DNA from: Clostridia bacterium
GTDB lineage: Bacteria > Bacillota > Clostridia > UBA1381
Assembly (NCBI GenBank): GCA_017621875.1
Contig: JAGASE010000020.1
Span: 62,001-126,000 of the forward strand
Direction: 5' to 3'
DNA length: 64,000 bases
Notes under the pieces: generated by a model
What the model saw: only the letters and a program-made list of their open reading frames with translations
The model's database searches: none
What the model was told of the DNA's origin: nothing
Position numbers and translations under genes: made by a program
In this document: positions 25,496 through 35,581 of the stretch, piece by piece
Position numbering within the stretch: the stretch's first letter is position 1
Layout of the letters: every line of letters begins with the position of its first letter

Positions 25496-26005
25496 ATGGA
25501 TATTGCAATATATGTTATAGGACAGTTATTAGGGATAGTGGCTGTTATTTTGGGCTTTATATCATTTCAAAGGCAATCTCCCGGAGAAATATTGATTTTT
25601 CAGGTCATTACCGCACTTGTTTTTTCAGTTCACTATTTTTTAATAGAAGCTTTTACAGCTATGGCTCTAAACCTGGTGGCGGCTATACAATGCGTGTTCT
25701 ATTATTTTCGTGATAAGCACGGCAGTAAGGGCATTCTTGAGCCTGTTTTCTTCACGGTTCTTGTAAGCATTATAAGTGTACTGACTTGGGAGGGCTGGTA
25801 CTCGGTGTTTATTATGCTCGGACTTGTAATTAATTCAATAAGCCTTGCTTTTTCTGACGCACAAAAAATACGAATCTCTATGTTTCTAAAGTCACCACTC
25901 TGTCTTTTGTATAATATCTTTGTTTTATCTGGCGGTGGTATAATTTACGAGTGTGCAGTTTTAGTATCATCTGTGATTGGTACGCTGCGAAATCGTTCTA
26001 AATAA
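25496..26005 (+). CDS. YgjV-family inner membrane protein
   Basis: 169 residues with AGAGAGGAAA upstream. Five to six membrane helices; the YgjV pattern of GFISFQRQSPGEILIFQ, HYFLIEAFTAMALNLVAAIQ and YYFRDKHGSKG is recognisable. No biochemical role is known. It lies 46 bp after the HAD gene, probably in the same transcript. Confidence 0.8.
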   Translation: MDIAIYVIGQLLGIVAVILGFISFQRQSPGEILIFQVITALVFSVHYFLIEAFTAMALNLVAAIQCVFYYFRDKHGSKGILEPVFFTVLVSIISVLTWEGWYSVFIMLGLVINSISLAFSDAQKIRISMFLKSPLCLLYNIFVLSGGGIIYECAVLVSSVIGTLRNRSK

Positions 26006-26101
26006 GAATATTACTTTGCAGTTAATAAAGTGGTTTAAATGAAATAGACGGCATCCAATAGTTTAGCCTTTTTATAATTAAATTTAACTGTAATTTAATT
26101 T

Positions 26102-26129
26102 TTGAAGTTTATTAGCAGTAGTATATAAT
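26102..26129 (+). promoter_or_regulatory. Probable promoter of the rnf operon
   Basis: TTGAAG (26102-26107), 16-bp spacer, TATAAT (26124-26129), 36 bp before the TTG start of rnfC. The 160-bp gap shows no other structure. Confidence 0.6.
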
Positions 26130-26165
26130 TAATTGAGTATGTAATAAAACTTAGGAGGTGGAATT

Positions 26166-27479
26166 TTGTTTAAGACATTTAGGGGCGGTATGCATGTACC
26201 GGACCACAAGGAAGAAACAAACAAAATACCTGTTAGGGAAATAGAGGGTGCACCTGTACATATTTTTCCTTTGCAGCAGCATATTGGGGCATTGCTTGAT
26301 GTAAAGGTGGCAGTGGGAGACTATGTAAAGGTTGGACAAATAATTGCTGATTCGGAGGCTTTTTTGAGCGTTCCTGTTCATTCCTCTGTGTCGGGAAAGG
26401 TTATTGATATAAAACCGTATCTCCACCCATCGGGAAGTGAGGTTACTTCGGTTTTTATAGAAAACGATTATAAATACGAGGTTTGTGAGGATATAAAACC
26501 ACACAATATAGATGAAATGTCAAAGCAGGAAATTGTTAAGGTTATCAGAAATGCCGGAATTGTCGGCATGGGCGGAGCTGGATTTCCTACGCATGTTAAG
26601 CTGTCGCCTCCTGAGGGAAAAACCATAACTCATTTGATTATGAACGCGGCAGAGTGTGAGCCATACTTGACCTCAGACCACAGACGTCTTTTGGAATCAA
26701 CTGCGGACGTTGTTTTTGGTATGCGAATTTGCATGAAGCTGTTTGACCTCAAAAAAGGACATATCGGACTTGAAGCAAATAAGCCTGATGCAGCGGAAGC
26801 AATAAGAGCATTGAAGGACAGCAGCATTGAGGTTGTAGAGCTAAAGACAAAATATCCGCAGGGCTCGGAAAAACAGCTTATTAAGGCTGTGACAGGAAAG
26901 AGTGTACCTATGGGAGGTCTTCCAGCAGATGTTGGTGCGATTGTAATTAACGTAGACACCGCCTTTGAAATCGCAAAGGCTTTTAAGACCGGCATGCCCG
27001 TTACTTCAAGAATAATAACAGTTGCAGGCGATTGCATTAAAAATCCGTGCAACCTTGATGTAAGACTTGGAACACCATTTGAATTTGTAATAAATCAGGC
27101 AGGCGGATTTTCACACGATGCGAAAAAGCTTATCATGGGCGGACCTATGATGGGAACGGCTATGTATTCACTTGACGTGCCGACGATTAAAACAACATCG
27201 GCAATTTTGGCACTTTCCGAGGCTGCGTCGGTGTATGACAGCGATTCACCTTGCATTCGCTGCGGAAAATGCGTAAAGCATTGCCCTATGCAGTTGATGC
27301 CACTCTATCTTTCAAAATACGCACAAGAGGGCGATATTGAAATGTGTGAGAAATATAATATTATGAATTGTATCGAATGCGGTCTTTGCTCATATCTATG
27401 TCCGGGAAAAAGAGGTCCGGTGCAGAATATACGCATGGCAAAGCAAAAAATAATGGAGAAAAGGAGGAAACAGAAATAA
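26166..27479 (+). CDS. rnfC: Rnf complex subunit RnfC
   Basis: 437 residues from a TTG start with AGGAGGTG upstream. It has the RnfC N-terminal barrel (VPDHKEETNKIPVREI), an NADH/FMN-binding Complex1_51K-like domain with MGGAGFPTHVKLSPP, an SLBB segment, and two 4Fe-4S motifs near the C-terminus (PCIRCGKCVKHCPM and CIECGLCSYLCP). RnfC is the peripheral NADH-oxidising subunit of the ferredoxin:NAD+ oxidoreductase that pumps Na+ or H+. It leads the order C-D-G-E-A-B usual in Clostridia. Confidence 0.96.
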   Translation: MFKTFRGGMHVPDHKEETNKIPVREIEGAPVHIFPLQQHIGALLDVKVAVGDYVKVGQIIADSEAFLSVPVHSSVSGKVIDIKPYLHPSGSEVTSVFIENDYKYEVCEDIKPHNIDEMSKQEIVKVIRNAGIVGMGGAGFPTHVKLSPPEGKTITHLIMNAAECEPYLTSDHRRLLESTADVVFGMRICMKLFDLKKGHIGLEANKPDAAEAIRALKDSSIEVVELKTKYPQGSEKQLIKAVTGKSVPMGGLPADVGAIVINVDTAFEIAKAFKTGMPVTSRIITVAGDCIKNPCNLDVRLGTPFEFVINQAGGFSHDAKKLIMGGPMMGTAMYSLDVPTIKTTSAILALSEAASVYDSDSPCIRCGKCVKHCPMQLMPLYLSKYAQEGDIEMCEKYNIMNCIECGLCSYLCPGKRGPVQNIRMAKQKIMEKRRKQK

Positions 27480-28450
27480 TGGAACATAAATTTGTAGTTT
27501 CGTCATCTCCTCATATAAAAGCAAATGATAGCATTTCATCAATAATGCTTGATGTAATTATTGCACTTATCCCTGCATGTGCTGCAGGTGTATACTTTTT
27601 CGGTATGCGTGCAGCCGCAGTTCTTTTAACTACGGTAGCAGCCTGTCTTTTATCGGAATATGTGTATCAGAAAATCACTAAAAAACCTATAACCGTGGGA
27701 GATTTATCTGCGGTTGTGACAGGTATTTTGCTGGCACTTAACCTGCCTGTTACCATTCCGCTTTGGATGGCGGTTATCGGCAGTGCCTTTGCGATTATAA
27801 TAGTAAAGCAGCTTTACGGCGGTCTGGGTAAGAATTTTATGAATCCTGCTCTTGCTGCAAGGTGCTTTATGCTGGTTGCGTGGGCAGGAAACATGTCAAG
27901 CTTTGTAACGCCGTTTATGGGATATGGAGCTGACGCTGTATCCTCCGCAACGCCGCTTGCTGTTTTAAAGGGAATGCAGGAGGGAACACTTCCTTCACTT
28001 CTTACGGCTTTTCTTGGCGGAAAGGCAGGCTGTATCGGAGAAACATCAGGTCTTATGCTGCTTTTGGGATTTTTGTATCTTTTATTAAAGCGTATTGTTG
28101 ACTGGAAAATTCCTGTGTGCTACATAGCGTCTTTTGCAATACTTATGTATCTTTTCGGTGATAATCAAACGGGACTTTCACAAGGATATTTTACGCTTAT
28201 GCATATTTTAACGGGAGGACTTTTGCTTGGTGCTTTCTTTATGGCAACCGACTATGTAACAACGCCCACAACCTCTTTAGGGTGCATTATTTTCGGTATC
28301 GGCTGCGGACTGCTCACCTTCGCTATACGAAGATTCGGAAGCTATCCGGAGGGTGTGTCCTTTTCAATTATTTTGATGAATGTGGTTTGTCCGCTTATTG
28401 AGAGATATACCGTTCCGAAGTCCTTTGGGGAGGTAAAGAAAAATGCTTAA
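27479..28450 (+). CDS. rnfD: Rnf complex subunit RnfD
   Basis: 323 residues from ATG 27479, overlapping the rnfC stop by one base (TAATG). About nine membrane helices. The flavinylation site region is ATDYVTTPTTSLGC (about residues 255-268), where Thr carries FMN in RnfD/NqrB proteins. The start SSSPHIKANDSISSIML is typical. It is the main membrane-embedded ion-path subunit. Confidence 0.95.
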   Translation: MEHKFVVSSSPHIKANDSISSIMLDVIIALIPACAAGVYFFGMRAAAVLLTTVAACLLSEYVYQKITKKPITVGDLSAVVTGILLALNLPVTIPLWMAVIGSAFAIIIVKQLYGGLGKNFMNPALAARCFMLVAWAGNMSSFVTPFMGYGADAVSSATPLAVLKGMQEGTLPSLLTAFLGGKAGCIGETSGLMLLLGFLYLLLKRIVDWKIPVCYIASFAILMYLFGDNQTGLSQGYFTLMHILTGGLLLGAFFMATDYVTTPTTSLGCIIFGIGCGLLTFAIRRFGSYPEGVSFSIILMNVVCPLIERYTVPKSFGEVKKNA

Positions 28451-29006
28451 TAAAAACGATGGAATTGAAATTGCAAGAGTCGGCTTTATATTGTTTGCTA
28501 TCACAGCTATTGCTGCGGCAATACTTGCAGGAGTAAACGGATTTACTGCTCCTTTAATACTTGAAAATAACAGAAGAACGCAAGAGGCAGCGATGAAGAC
28601 TGTGCTGCCACAGGCAAAAGCCTTTGAGGCTGTGGAGTTTTCTCGCGAAGAAGGCTCGGTTGTGACCGAAATCTATTCGGGCGGTGACGCAGGTGTTGCG
28701 GTAAAGGTAACTCCAAACGGCTACGGCGGCGAAATCTCAATGATTGTGGGAATTGATAATGAATATAAGGTTACGGGAATTGAGATTATTTCTCAGAGTG
28801 AAACTGCAGGTCTTGGCTCTAATTGCACAAAAGAGGAATTTAAGGCACAGTTCGTCGGCAAAACCGAAAATATTGAGGTAGTAAAAAACGGTGCTACGGG
28901 AAATCAGGTTGACGCCATTTCTTCTGCTACCATTACGACAAAGGCAGTTACACGCGGCGTTAATGAAGCTGTTAATACAATTAAAAGCATGAGAGGAGGC
29001 GAGTGA
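28443..29006 (+). CDS. rnfG: Rnf complex subunit RnfG (covalent FMN)
   Basis: 187 residues. One N-terminal membrane helix (about residues 12-32) and an external FMN-binding domain. The flavin attachment motif is DAISSATITTKAV (about residues 158-170), with Thr as acceptor; it needs an ApbE-type transferase, not found in the window. GGEISMIVGID and SETAGLGSNCTKEEF are the usual flavin-pocket strands. It overlaps rnfD by 8 bp. Confidence 0.95.
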   Translation: MLNKNDGIEIARVGFILFAITAIAAAILAGVNGFTAPLILENNRRTQEAAMKTVLPQAKAFEAVEFSREEGSVVTEIYSGGDAGVAVKVTPNGYGGEISMIVGIDNEYKVTGIEIISQSETAGLGSNCTKEEFKAQFVGKTENIEVVKNGATGNQVDAISSATITTKAVTRGVNEAVNTIKSMRGGE

Positions 29007-29007
29007 T

Positions 29008-29619
29008 ATGGAAAAGAAAAATTCAATACTCACAAACGGACTTTTATTTGAGAATCCAACCTTTGTGCAGCTTTTGGGAATGTGTCCTACGCTCGCCGTT
29101 ACCACAACGCTGAAAAACGGTCTCGGAATGGGACTTTCGGCAACAGCGGTGCTCATAATGTCAAATATATTGATATCACTTCTGCGAAAAATAATTCCCG
29201 ATAAGGTCAGAATTGCGGCATATATCGTAATTATTGCAACCTTTGTAACGATAGTTCAGATGATTCTTGAGGCATATGTGCCTTCCTTATATGCATCGCT
29301 TGGAATTTTTATTCCGCTGATAGTTGTAAACTGTATTATTCTTGCAAGAGCCGAGGCGTTTGCCTCTAAAAATTCCGTAGGAAAGTCCGCACTTGACGGA
29401 CTGGGAATGGGACTGGGCTTTACAGGAGCACTTTGCATAATTGCACTTGTGCGTGAAATAATCGGACAGGGAACAATTTGGGGAATACAGGTTATCGGCG
29501 GTCCGGTACAGCCTGCTGCAATTATCGGCATGCCTCCGGGAGGATTTATTGTTCTCGGTATTTTAATAGCAGTGATTAATTTCATTGTTTCTAAAGGAAA
29601 AGAAGGAGGTAACAAATAA
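29008..29619 (+). CDS. rnfE: Rnf complex subunit RnfE
   Basis: 203 residues with a GAGGCGAG ribosome site. Six membrane helices of the NqrD/RnfE family: NPTFVQLLGMCPTLAVTTT and LIVVNCIILARAEAFA. The conserved Cys pair of RnfA/RnfE proteins that holds a 2Fe-2S centre in the membrane is represented by the Cys in GMCPTLA and the one in VVNCIILARAE. It abuts rnfA with a one-base overlap. Confidence 0.95.
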   Translation: MEKKNSILTNGLLFENPTFVQLLGMCPTLAVTTTLKNGLGMGLSATAVLIMSNILISLLRKIIPDKVRIAAYIVIIATFVTIVQMILEAYVPSLYASLGIFIPLIVVNCIILARAEAFASKNSVGKSALDGLGMGLGFTGALCIIALVREIIGQGTIWGIQVIGGPVQPAAIIGMPPGGFIVLGILIAVINFIVSKGKEGGNK

Positions 29620-30200
29620 TGCAGCCTTCAATAATTTCGCTTTTAATAGCGGCACTTTTTACCGAAAACTTCGTATTGGTTAAGTTTTTGGGCTGCTGTC
29701 CGTTTTTGGGAGTATCGAAAAAGCTTGATACTGCACTCGGAATGGGCATGGCAGTTACATTTGTTATGGCGATTGCGTCGTTGTTCACATGGTGTGCAAA
29801 TCACTTTCTTTTAGAGCCTTTCGGCATGGAATATCTGCAAACTATCGTGTTCATTCTGATTATTGCCGGATTGGTGCAATTCGTTGAAATGTTTGTAAAA
29901 AAATCAATGCCGTCGCTTTATAACGCACTTGGAATATATCTTCCGCTTATAACGACAAACTGTGCGGTTTTGGGCGTAACGCTCCTTAATGTGCAGAATA
30001 ATTATGATTTCATACACTCTGTTCTGTACGGTACCTTTGCAGCACTGGGATTTTCTCTTGCTATTATATTGTTTGCAGGAATACGTGAATCTATAAGTGA
30101 AAAGGAAGTTCCGCAGTGTTTCCGCGGATTCCCGATAGCCCTTGTAACGGCAGGACTTATGGCAATCGCATTCTTGGGATTTTCGGGCTTCAGTATATAA
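29619..30200 (+). CDS. rnfA: Rnf complex subunit RnfA
   Basis: 193 residues with a GAAGGAGG ribosome site inside rnfE. Six membrane helices homologous to RnfE in inverted topology, with the Cys-containing KFLGCCPFLGVSKK and LITTNCAVLGVTLLN segments. Together RnfA and RnfE form the membrane iron-sulfur site. Confidence 0.95.
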   Translation: MQPSIISLLIAALFTENFVLVKFLGCCPFLGVSKKLDTALGMGMAVTFVMAIASLFTWCANHFLLEPFGMEYLQTIVFILIIAGLVQFVEMFVKKSMPSLYNALGIYLPLITTNCAVLGVTLLNVQNNYDFIHSVLYGTFAALGFSLAIILFAGIRESISEKEVPQCFRGFPIALVTAGLMAIAFLGFSGFSI

Positions 30201-30212
30201 CGGAGGATTGAA

Positions 30213-31004
30213 ATGAGTGGTATAATTACAGCCGTTTTAACGGTCGGAATAATCGGTCTTGTTTTCGGACTTTTACTTGCTTTCGCGGCGGTAATATTCC
30301 GGGTCGATGTAGATGAAAGAGTTGAAAAAATAGAAGAAGTTCTGCCGGGAGCAAACTGCGGTGCTTGCGGATATGCAGGTTGCAGTGCGTATGCTCATGC
30401 GGTAGTTGAACAAAAGGCACCCGTTGATTGCTGCAGTGTAGGTAAAGGCAATGTTGCAATGCAAATCGGCGGAATAATGGGTAAGGCGGTTGCTCAGCAG
30501 GTGCCTAAGATTGCACGTGTGCTTTGCGGCGGCAGCTGCGAAAAAGCAAAGAATAAGTATGAATATTACGGCGTAGAGGACTGCGGTGCGGCAAATAAGC
30601 TTGCCGGCGGACAAAAAGCATGTCCTACAGGCTGTCTCGGATATGGCACGTGCGTAAGTGTGTGTAAGTTTGACGCAATTCATGTTGAAAACGGCATTGC
30701 CGTTGTAGATGAGGAAAAATGTACGGCGTGCGGCATGTGTGTAAAAGCGTGTCCTAAAAAGCTTATCGAGCTTGTGCCGAAGGATAAGACTGTTTCTGTT
30801 CTTTGCAAAAACCGTCAAACCGGGAAGGAGGTTAACGCGTCCTGCTCTGCGGGCTGTATCGCTTGTAAAATCTGCGAGAAGAATTGCCCGCTTGAAGCAA
30901 TCGCTGTTAACGGAAATCTTGCCGAAATCGATTACGAAAAATGTAAATCGTGCGGAATCTGTGCAAATAAATGTCCTAAACAGGTCATAATAAACAAGAG
31001 GTAA
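30213..31004 (+). CDS. rnfB: Rnf complex subunit RnfB (ferredoxin-facing)
   Basis: 263 residues. One N-terminal membrane helix, then the Fe4 domain with LPGANCGACGYAGCSAYA, and C-terminal ferredoxin-like 4Fe-4S clusters (CTACGMCVKACPK, CIACKICEKNCP, CKSCGICANKCPK), plus Cys residues around YGTCVSVCKFDAI. RnfB accepts electrons from reduced ferredoxin. It ends only 3 bp before an SLH-domain gene, so transcription may run on. Confidence 0.95.
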   Translation: MSGIITAVLTVGIIGLVFGLLLAFAAVIFRVDVDERVEKIEEVLPGANCGACGYAGCSAYAHAVVEQKAPVDCCSVGKGNVAMQIGGIMGKAVAQQVPKIARVLCGGSCEKAKNKYEYYGVEDCGAANKLAGGQKACPTGCLGYGTCVSVCKFDAIHVENGIAVVDEEKCTACGMCVKACPKKLIELVPKDKTVSVLCKNRQTGKEVNASCSAGCIACKICEKNCPLEAIAVNGNLAEIDYEKCKSCGICANKCPKQVIINKR

Positions 31005-31007
31005 TTT

Positions 31008-32117
31008 ATGAGAAAATTTACAAAAGCACTTGCAGTAACTTTATCGGCAGCAATGCTTTTGCCCAATATTGCTCTGGCAGAGTATCTGTGGGCAAAAACA
31101 GCGGTTGAATACTGTGTGGAAAATAAAATTCTGTCCGGAATGGAGAACGGGGACCTTGCTTTGGGTGATAATCTGACACGCGAGCAGATGGCAAAAATCA
31201 TGGTTGACGCCTTCGGACTTACTGCAAGTGAAGATTTTGCTTTTTCGGATATATATACAGACAGATGGTCTTATGTATACATTCAGGCTTTCAGAAAGTA
31301 TATGAAAAAAAGCAGCACCGATTTTAACCCGGAAGAGAAGGTTACAAGAGAAGAATTTGCCGCGTCTTTGGTTTTGGCATCGGGACTTAAAGATTCAAAT
31401 CTCAGAAACCCCGATATTCTGGAGTTTAATTTTGATGACTATAAAAAGGTGGATTCAGATTACAAAAAGCTTCTGAGCATTGCTGTTGAACGTGGCTATT
31501 ACAAAGGCTCGGAGCAGCTTTTGCGGCCAAAGGATCTGCTGACGCGTGCTGAGGCATGCTCTTTAATGTATCGTGTTTTAGGCTCAGCGAAGGGACTTGT
31601 TCAGCTGGACTTGGGAGTAAGAGCATCTTCAACTCCGATTGTGGGTGAATCTCAAATAAGTGTTGAGGACGCAAAAGCATGGGCAGAAAAATGCGGTGCG
31701 GCACAAATTTTTATTGATATTGCAGATACCTATTGGAAATACGGCGAGCTTACCGGAATACGTCCTGAAATACTGTATGCACAGGCTGCAAAGGAAACCG
31801 GCTTTGGAAAATACGGCGGAGCAGTTTTGCCTGAGCAGAACAACTGGGCAGGAATTAAAACTAAAAATGCTACGGGTGATTTGACTGAGGACCATGAGAC
31901 CTTTGAAACGCCTGATGACGGCGTACGCGGACATTTCAATCACATATGTGCATATATAGGGCTAGAGCCTATTGGCGAGCCGCATGGAAGATATTATTCG
32001 GTAAAGTCAATAGCTTGGGCAGGTAGTGTTAGAATGCTTGAAGAGCTTGGCGGAAAATGGTGTCCTGACCTTTATTACGGATACAATATTCTGCATAATT
32101 TCATGGAAAAAATGTAA
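31008..32117 (+). CDS. Secreted SLH-domain protein with C-terminal glucosaminidase domain
   Basis: 369 residues with a signal peptide (RKFTKALAVTLSAAMLLPNIALA, cut after about residue 25 in two parts: a basic start and a hydrophobic core ending ALA). At least two SLH repeats follow (residues about 28-190; for example VENKILSGMENGDLALGDN and RAEACSLMYRVLG). The C-terminal ~150 residues resemble an endo-beta-N-acetylglucosaminidase/Flg-J-type domain: PEILYAQAAKETGFGKYGG with the catalytic Glu, NNWAGIKTK and YYGYNILHNF. SLH repeats bind pyruvylated wall polymer; csaB lies 3.5 kb downstream. Likely a wall-anchored peptidoglycan hydrolase. Confidence 0.85.
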   Translation: MRKFTKALAVTLSAAMLLPNIALAEYLWAKTAVEYCVENKILSGMENGDLALGDNLTREQMAKIMVDAFGLTASEDFAFSDIYTDRWSYVYIQAFRKYMKKSSTDFNPEEKVTREEFAASLVLASGLKDSNLRNPDILEFNFDDYKKVDSDYKKLLSIAVERGYYKGSEQLLRPKDLLTRAEACSLMYRVLGSAKGLVQLDLGVRASSTPIVGESQISVEDAKAWAEKCGAAQIFIDIADTYWKYGELTGIRPEILYAQAAKETGFGKYGGAVLPEQNNWAGIKTKNATGDLTEDHETFETPDDGVRGHFNHICAYIGLEPIGEPHGRYYSVKSIAWAGSVRMLEELGGKWCPDLYYGYNILHNFMEKM

Positions 32118-32132
32118 AGTACGGAGTGTACG

Positions 32133-34001
32133 ATGTTAATAAATGTAAGTAAATTGAAAAAGTCCTTCGGAGAAGATGTTTTATTCTCCGATGTGTCTTT
32201 TTCTATTGATGACAAGGATAAAATCGGATTTATAGGCATAAATGGTGCAGGAAAATCCACTCTCTTAAAAATCCTCATGGGTAGTGGAGAATATGACAGC
32301 GGCGAGATTTTTCGTAATAAAATGCTGAAAATAGGTTATCTGGAGCAGTACGCCTGCAGCAGCTCTGAAAAAACTGTGTTTGACGAGGTGAAAACTGTTT
32401 TTTCGGAGGTTGAGGAAGTTGAGCATGAGCTGGAAATGATACGCTGGGAGCTTGAAAACTCACCGCAGCAGCTTGAAACGCTCGTGGACAGGCAGCAAAA
32501 GCTGCAGGAGCGTTTTTCTGAGCTTAACGGATATCATTATAAAAATATAATTCGTTCCTGCCTTATGGGATTGGGATTTTCCCAAGATGAGCTTGAAAAA
32601 AGGGTAAATGATTTATCAGGCGGTCAGAAAACCAGAGTATCGCTTGCAAAAATCCTACTTTCGGATTCTAACATGATGTTTCTTGACGAGCCTACCAATC
32701 ATCTTGACATAGCCTCTGTCGAGTGGCTGGAGGAGTTTTTAAAAAGCTATAAGGGTGCATTTGTTGTTATTTCGCATGACAGATATTTTTTAGACAGAGT
32801 GACCACGAAAACAATTTCGCTTGAAAATGGCAGGCTTTATGCAGGCGGTGGAAATTACAGTGCATTTATGAAGCAGCGTGAAATTGAAAAGCTAACCGAG
32901 CAGCGTAATTTTGAGAATACACAAAAGGAAATTGAACGCTTAGAAGGTATAATAGAGCAGCAACGCAGATGGAACAGAGAAAAAAATATTAAGACAGCGG
33001 AGAGTAAGCAAAAGGTTATTGACCGTCTGGCAGAGACTCTTGTAAAGCCGCAGGAAACCTTAAAAGAGCTTGAATTTGCATTTCGGGCTCTTCCCGGAGG
33101 AGGCAGCGAAACCTTACGATGCAAAAGTATTTGCAAAAGCTATAATGAATCTGTCATCAGAAATGCCGATTTTGATATTCAAAAGGGAGAGCGTGTGTTT
33201 TTGCTCGGTGAAAACGGCTGCGGAAAAACGACTCTTTTAAAGCTGATTTGCGGTAAGGAAATACCGGATAGCGGCGAAATTGTAATCGGTGCAAATACCG
33301 AAATCGGGTATTACGACCAGATTCAGGAAAGCCTTGATACCGATAAGACCATAATTGATGAAATTTGGGATACATATCCTAAAATGACGGAAACGCAGAT
33401 ACGAAATGCCTTGGCAGCATTTTTATTTAAGGGTGAAGATGTATATCGTGAAATAAATAAACTATCAGGCGGTGAGCGTGCGAGAGTGCAGCTTGTGAAA
33501 CTGATTTTAAGACCTGTAAATTTCTTGATATTGGACGAGCCTACCAATCATTTGGATATCGAATCAAGAGAGGCATTAGAGCGTGCTCTTATGGGATATG
33601 ACGGAACAATTCTTGCAGTTTCGCATGACCGCTATTTTATAAATAAGCTTGCCGAAAGGATTGTAAATTTTGAAAATAAAACCTTGGTAAGCTACAACGG
33701 CGGATACGACTATTTCCTCGAAAAATTTACTGATGTGAAAACGGAGAAGAAGGAAGAAAAGCCGAAAAATCTTGATTATAACGAGCAAAAACGGCTTGCC
33801 TCCGAAAAACGAAAAAAAGAAACAAGGTTGCGAAAAACCGAGGAGACAATTTCGCAAACAGAAGCGGAAATAGAAGAGCTTAATGTTCAGCTTATGCAAT
33901 CGGGAGCTGACTACGGCAAAGCGAGTGAGCTTTCAAAGGAACTGGACGCGAAAAATGCTGAGCTTGAAGAGCTTTATGCTATATGGGAGGAGCTTCAATG
34001 A
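32133..34001 (+). CDS. ABC-F family ATPase
   Basis: 622 residues, two ABC cassettes without membrane domain. First cassette: [43 protein letters not shown]; second: [43 protein letters not shown]. Between them is the interdomain linker (about residues 245-320) rich in Glu/Gln/Arg, and a C-terminal coiled coil ends the protein. ABC-F proteins act on the ribosomal E site, either as translation factors or as antibiotic-resistance factors; the housekeeping position with dtd favours the former. Overlaps dtd in an ATGA junction. Confidence 0.92.
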   Translation: MLINVSKLKKSFGEDVLFSDVSFSIDDKDKIGFIGINGAGKSTLLKILMGSGEYDSGEIFRNKMLKIGYLEQYACSSSEKTVFDEVKTVFSEVEEVEHELEMIRWELENSPQQLETLVDRQQKLQERFSELNGYHYKNIIRSCLMGLGFSQDELEKRVNDLSGGQKTRVSLAKILLSDSNMMFLDEPTNHLDIASVEWLEEFLKSYKGAFVVISHDRYFLDRVTTKTISLENGRLYAGGGNYSAFMKQREIEKLTEQRNFENTQKEIERLEGIIEQQRRWNREKNIKTAESKQKVIDRLAETLVKPQETLKELEFAFRALPGGGSETLRCKSICKSYNESVIRNADFDIQKGERVFLLGENGCGKTTLLKLICGKEIPDSGEIVIGANTEIGYYDQIQESLDTDKTIIDEIWDTYPKMTETQIRNALAAFLFKGEDVYREINKLSGGERARVQLVKLILRPVNFLILDEPTNHLDIESREALERALMGYDGTILAVSHDRYFINKLAERIVNFENKTLVSYNGGYDYFLEKFTDVKTEKKEEKPKNLDYNEQKRLASEKRKKETRLRKTEETISQTEAEIEELNVQLMQSGADYGKASELSKELDAKNAELEELYAIWEELQ

Positions 34002-34441
34002 GAAGTGTTGTGCAGCGGGTAAAATCCGCACAGGTTCAAATAGACGGCGAGGTTGTCGGAAAAATTAGCGGAGGACTTTTGGTCCTTTTGGGTGTGTGCG
34101 ATGAAGATACCGAGCAGGATGTGACATGGCTTGCGGATAAAATTGCGGGACTGCGTATCTTCACCGATGAAAACGATAAAATGAATTTATCATTAGAAGA
34201 TGTCGGTGGCGGAGTTTTGGTAGTAAGCCAGTTTACTCTGTACGGAAATTGCAAAAAGGGAAGAAGACCTAATTTTTCTGCTGCCGGAAAGCCGGATTTT
34301 GCAGAAAAAATGTATAATAAATTCACTGAATATTTAAGAGGCAGGATTAAAACCGTAGAAACCGGACGCTTTGGAGCAGATATGCTGGTATCGCTTGAAA
34401 ATGACGGACCTGTAACTCTTATTTTGGATAGTAAAGAATAA
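33998..34441 (+). CDS. dtd: D-aminoacyl-tRNA deacylase
   Basis: 147 residues from ATG 33998, overlapping the ABC-F stop and preceded by GGGAGGAG; a longer frame exists but its start lies in the ABC-F gene. The chirality-sensing motifs are present: [17 protein letters not shown] (about residues 74-90) and [10 protein letters not shown] (near 134-143). The enzyme removes D-amino acids and glycine from mischarged tRNA. The pairing with an ABC-F ATPase makes a small translation-quality module. Confidence 0.95.
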   Translation: MRSVVQRVKSAQVQIDGEVVGKISGGLLVLLGVCDEDTEQDVTWLADKIAGLRIFTDENDKMNLSLEDVGGGVLVVSQFTLYGNCKKGRRPNFSAAGKPDFAEKMYNKFTEYLRGRIKTVETGRFGADMLVSLENDGPVTLILDSKE

Positions 34442-34459
34442 CATAAGGAGTGTGAACGA

Positions 34460-35581
34460 ATGAACATTTTAATGTCTTTGATGCAGCTTGATATCGGAGG
34501 TGCGGAAACGCATGTCGTAGAGCTTGCAAAGGAATTAAAAAGAAGAGGACACAATATTATTATCACATCGAACGGCGGTGCATATGTAGAGGAACTGGAG
34601 AAAAGTGATATTAAGCATTATGTTGTGCCGCTTCACAGCAAACAGCCCAAATATGTAATAAAGGCTTTTTCGGTATTGAAAAAGATTATCATTGAGGAAA
34701 AGATTGACCTTGTTCATTCACATGCAAGAATTCCGTCTTTCATACTCGGAAAGCTTCAAAAAAGCATGAAATTTCCGTATGTAACTACGGCGCATTGGAT
34801 TTTTACAACAAAATACGGGCTTAAATATATCACAGACTGGGGACAAAAAACTCTTGCGGTGAGTGAGGATATTAAAAAATATCTGATGGACAACTATAAA
34901 ATCCCGGAAACTGATATTACAGTTACCGTTAACGGAATTGATATAGAAAAATTTTCTGCAGATATAGATAAAGCACTGGCAGAAAAGGAGTTTGGATTAA
35001 ATAAAGAGGATAATACTATAGTTTACGTCAGCCGTATGGACGAGAGCCGAAGTCTTGTTGCACATCAGCTTATTGAAGCTATTGTGCGGCTTGATAATAT
35101 AGTAGAAAATTTGAAGTGCGTTATCGTAGGCGACGGCGATGATTTTGAAAATGTCAAAAAAGAGGCAGATGCTACTAACGAAAAGCTGGGACGAAATGCA
35201 ATAATGCTTGCCGGAGCAAGAACCGATATTAACAAAATAATAGCACCTGCAAAGCTGTTTATAGGTGTGTCAAGAGCTGCTCTCGAGGCAATGGCGTGTG
35301 AAAAGCCGACTATTATAGCCGGAAATGAAGGCTATATCGGTCTTTTTGACGAGGACAAGCTATCGGTTGGGCTGTCAACAAATTTCTGCTGCCGCGGCTG
35401 TCCCGAGTCTGATACCGATGTACTTACCCAGGATATCGGAGGCTTCTTCGGACTTTGGGAGGAGGAACAGGCAAAGCTTGCCGCTTACGGCAGAAAAACC
35501 GTTATTGAAAATTATTCAGTAAAACGCATGGCGGACGATGCCGAAAAGGTATATAAAGAAGTAATGGGGGCGAGCGTATGA
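34460..35581 (+). CDS. Glycosyltransferase family 4 protein, wall polymer cluster
   Basis: 373 residues with AAGGAGTG upstream. GT-B fold: N-terminal acceptor domain (LDIGGAETHVVELAKELKRR), middle HSHARIPSFILGKL, and C-terminal donor domain with VYVSRMDESRS and GVSRAALEAMACEKPTI, where the E-x7-E-like motif is reduced. Cytosolic or membrane-associated; transfers a sugar to a lipid-linked polymer precursor. It overlaps csaB by 4 bp and is often the neighbour of csaB in Firmicutes. Confidence 0.88.
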   Translation: MNILMSLMQLDIGGAETHVVELAKELKRRGHNIIITSNGGAYVEELEKSDIKHYVVPLHSKQPKYVIKAFSVLKKIIIEEKIDLVHSHARIPSFILGKLQKSMKFPYVTTAHWIFTTKYGLKYITDWGQKTLAVSEDIKKYLMDNYKIPETDITVTVNGIDIEKFSADIDKALAEKEFGLNKEDNTIVYVSRMDESRSLVAHQLIEAIVRLDNIVENLKCVIVGDGDDFENVKKEADATNEKLGRNAIMLAGARTDINKIIAPAKLFIGVSRAALEAMACEKPTIIAGNEGYIGLFDEDKLSVGLSTNFCCRGCPESDTDVLTQDIGGFFGLWEEEQAKLAAYGRKTVIENYSVKRMADDAEKVYKEVMGASV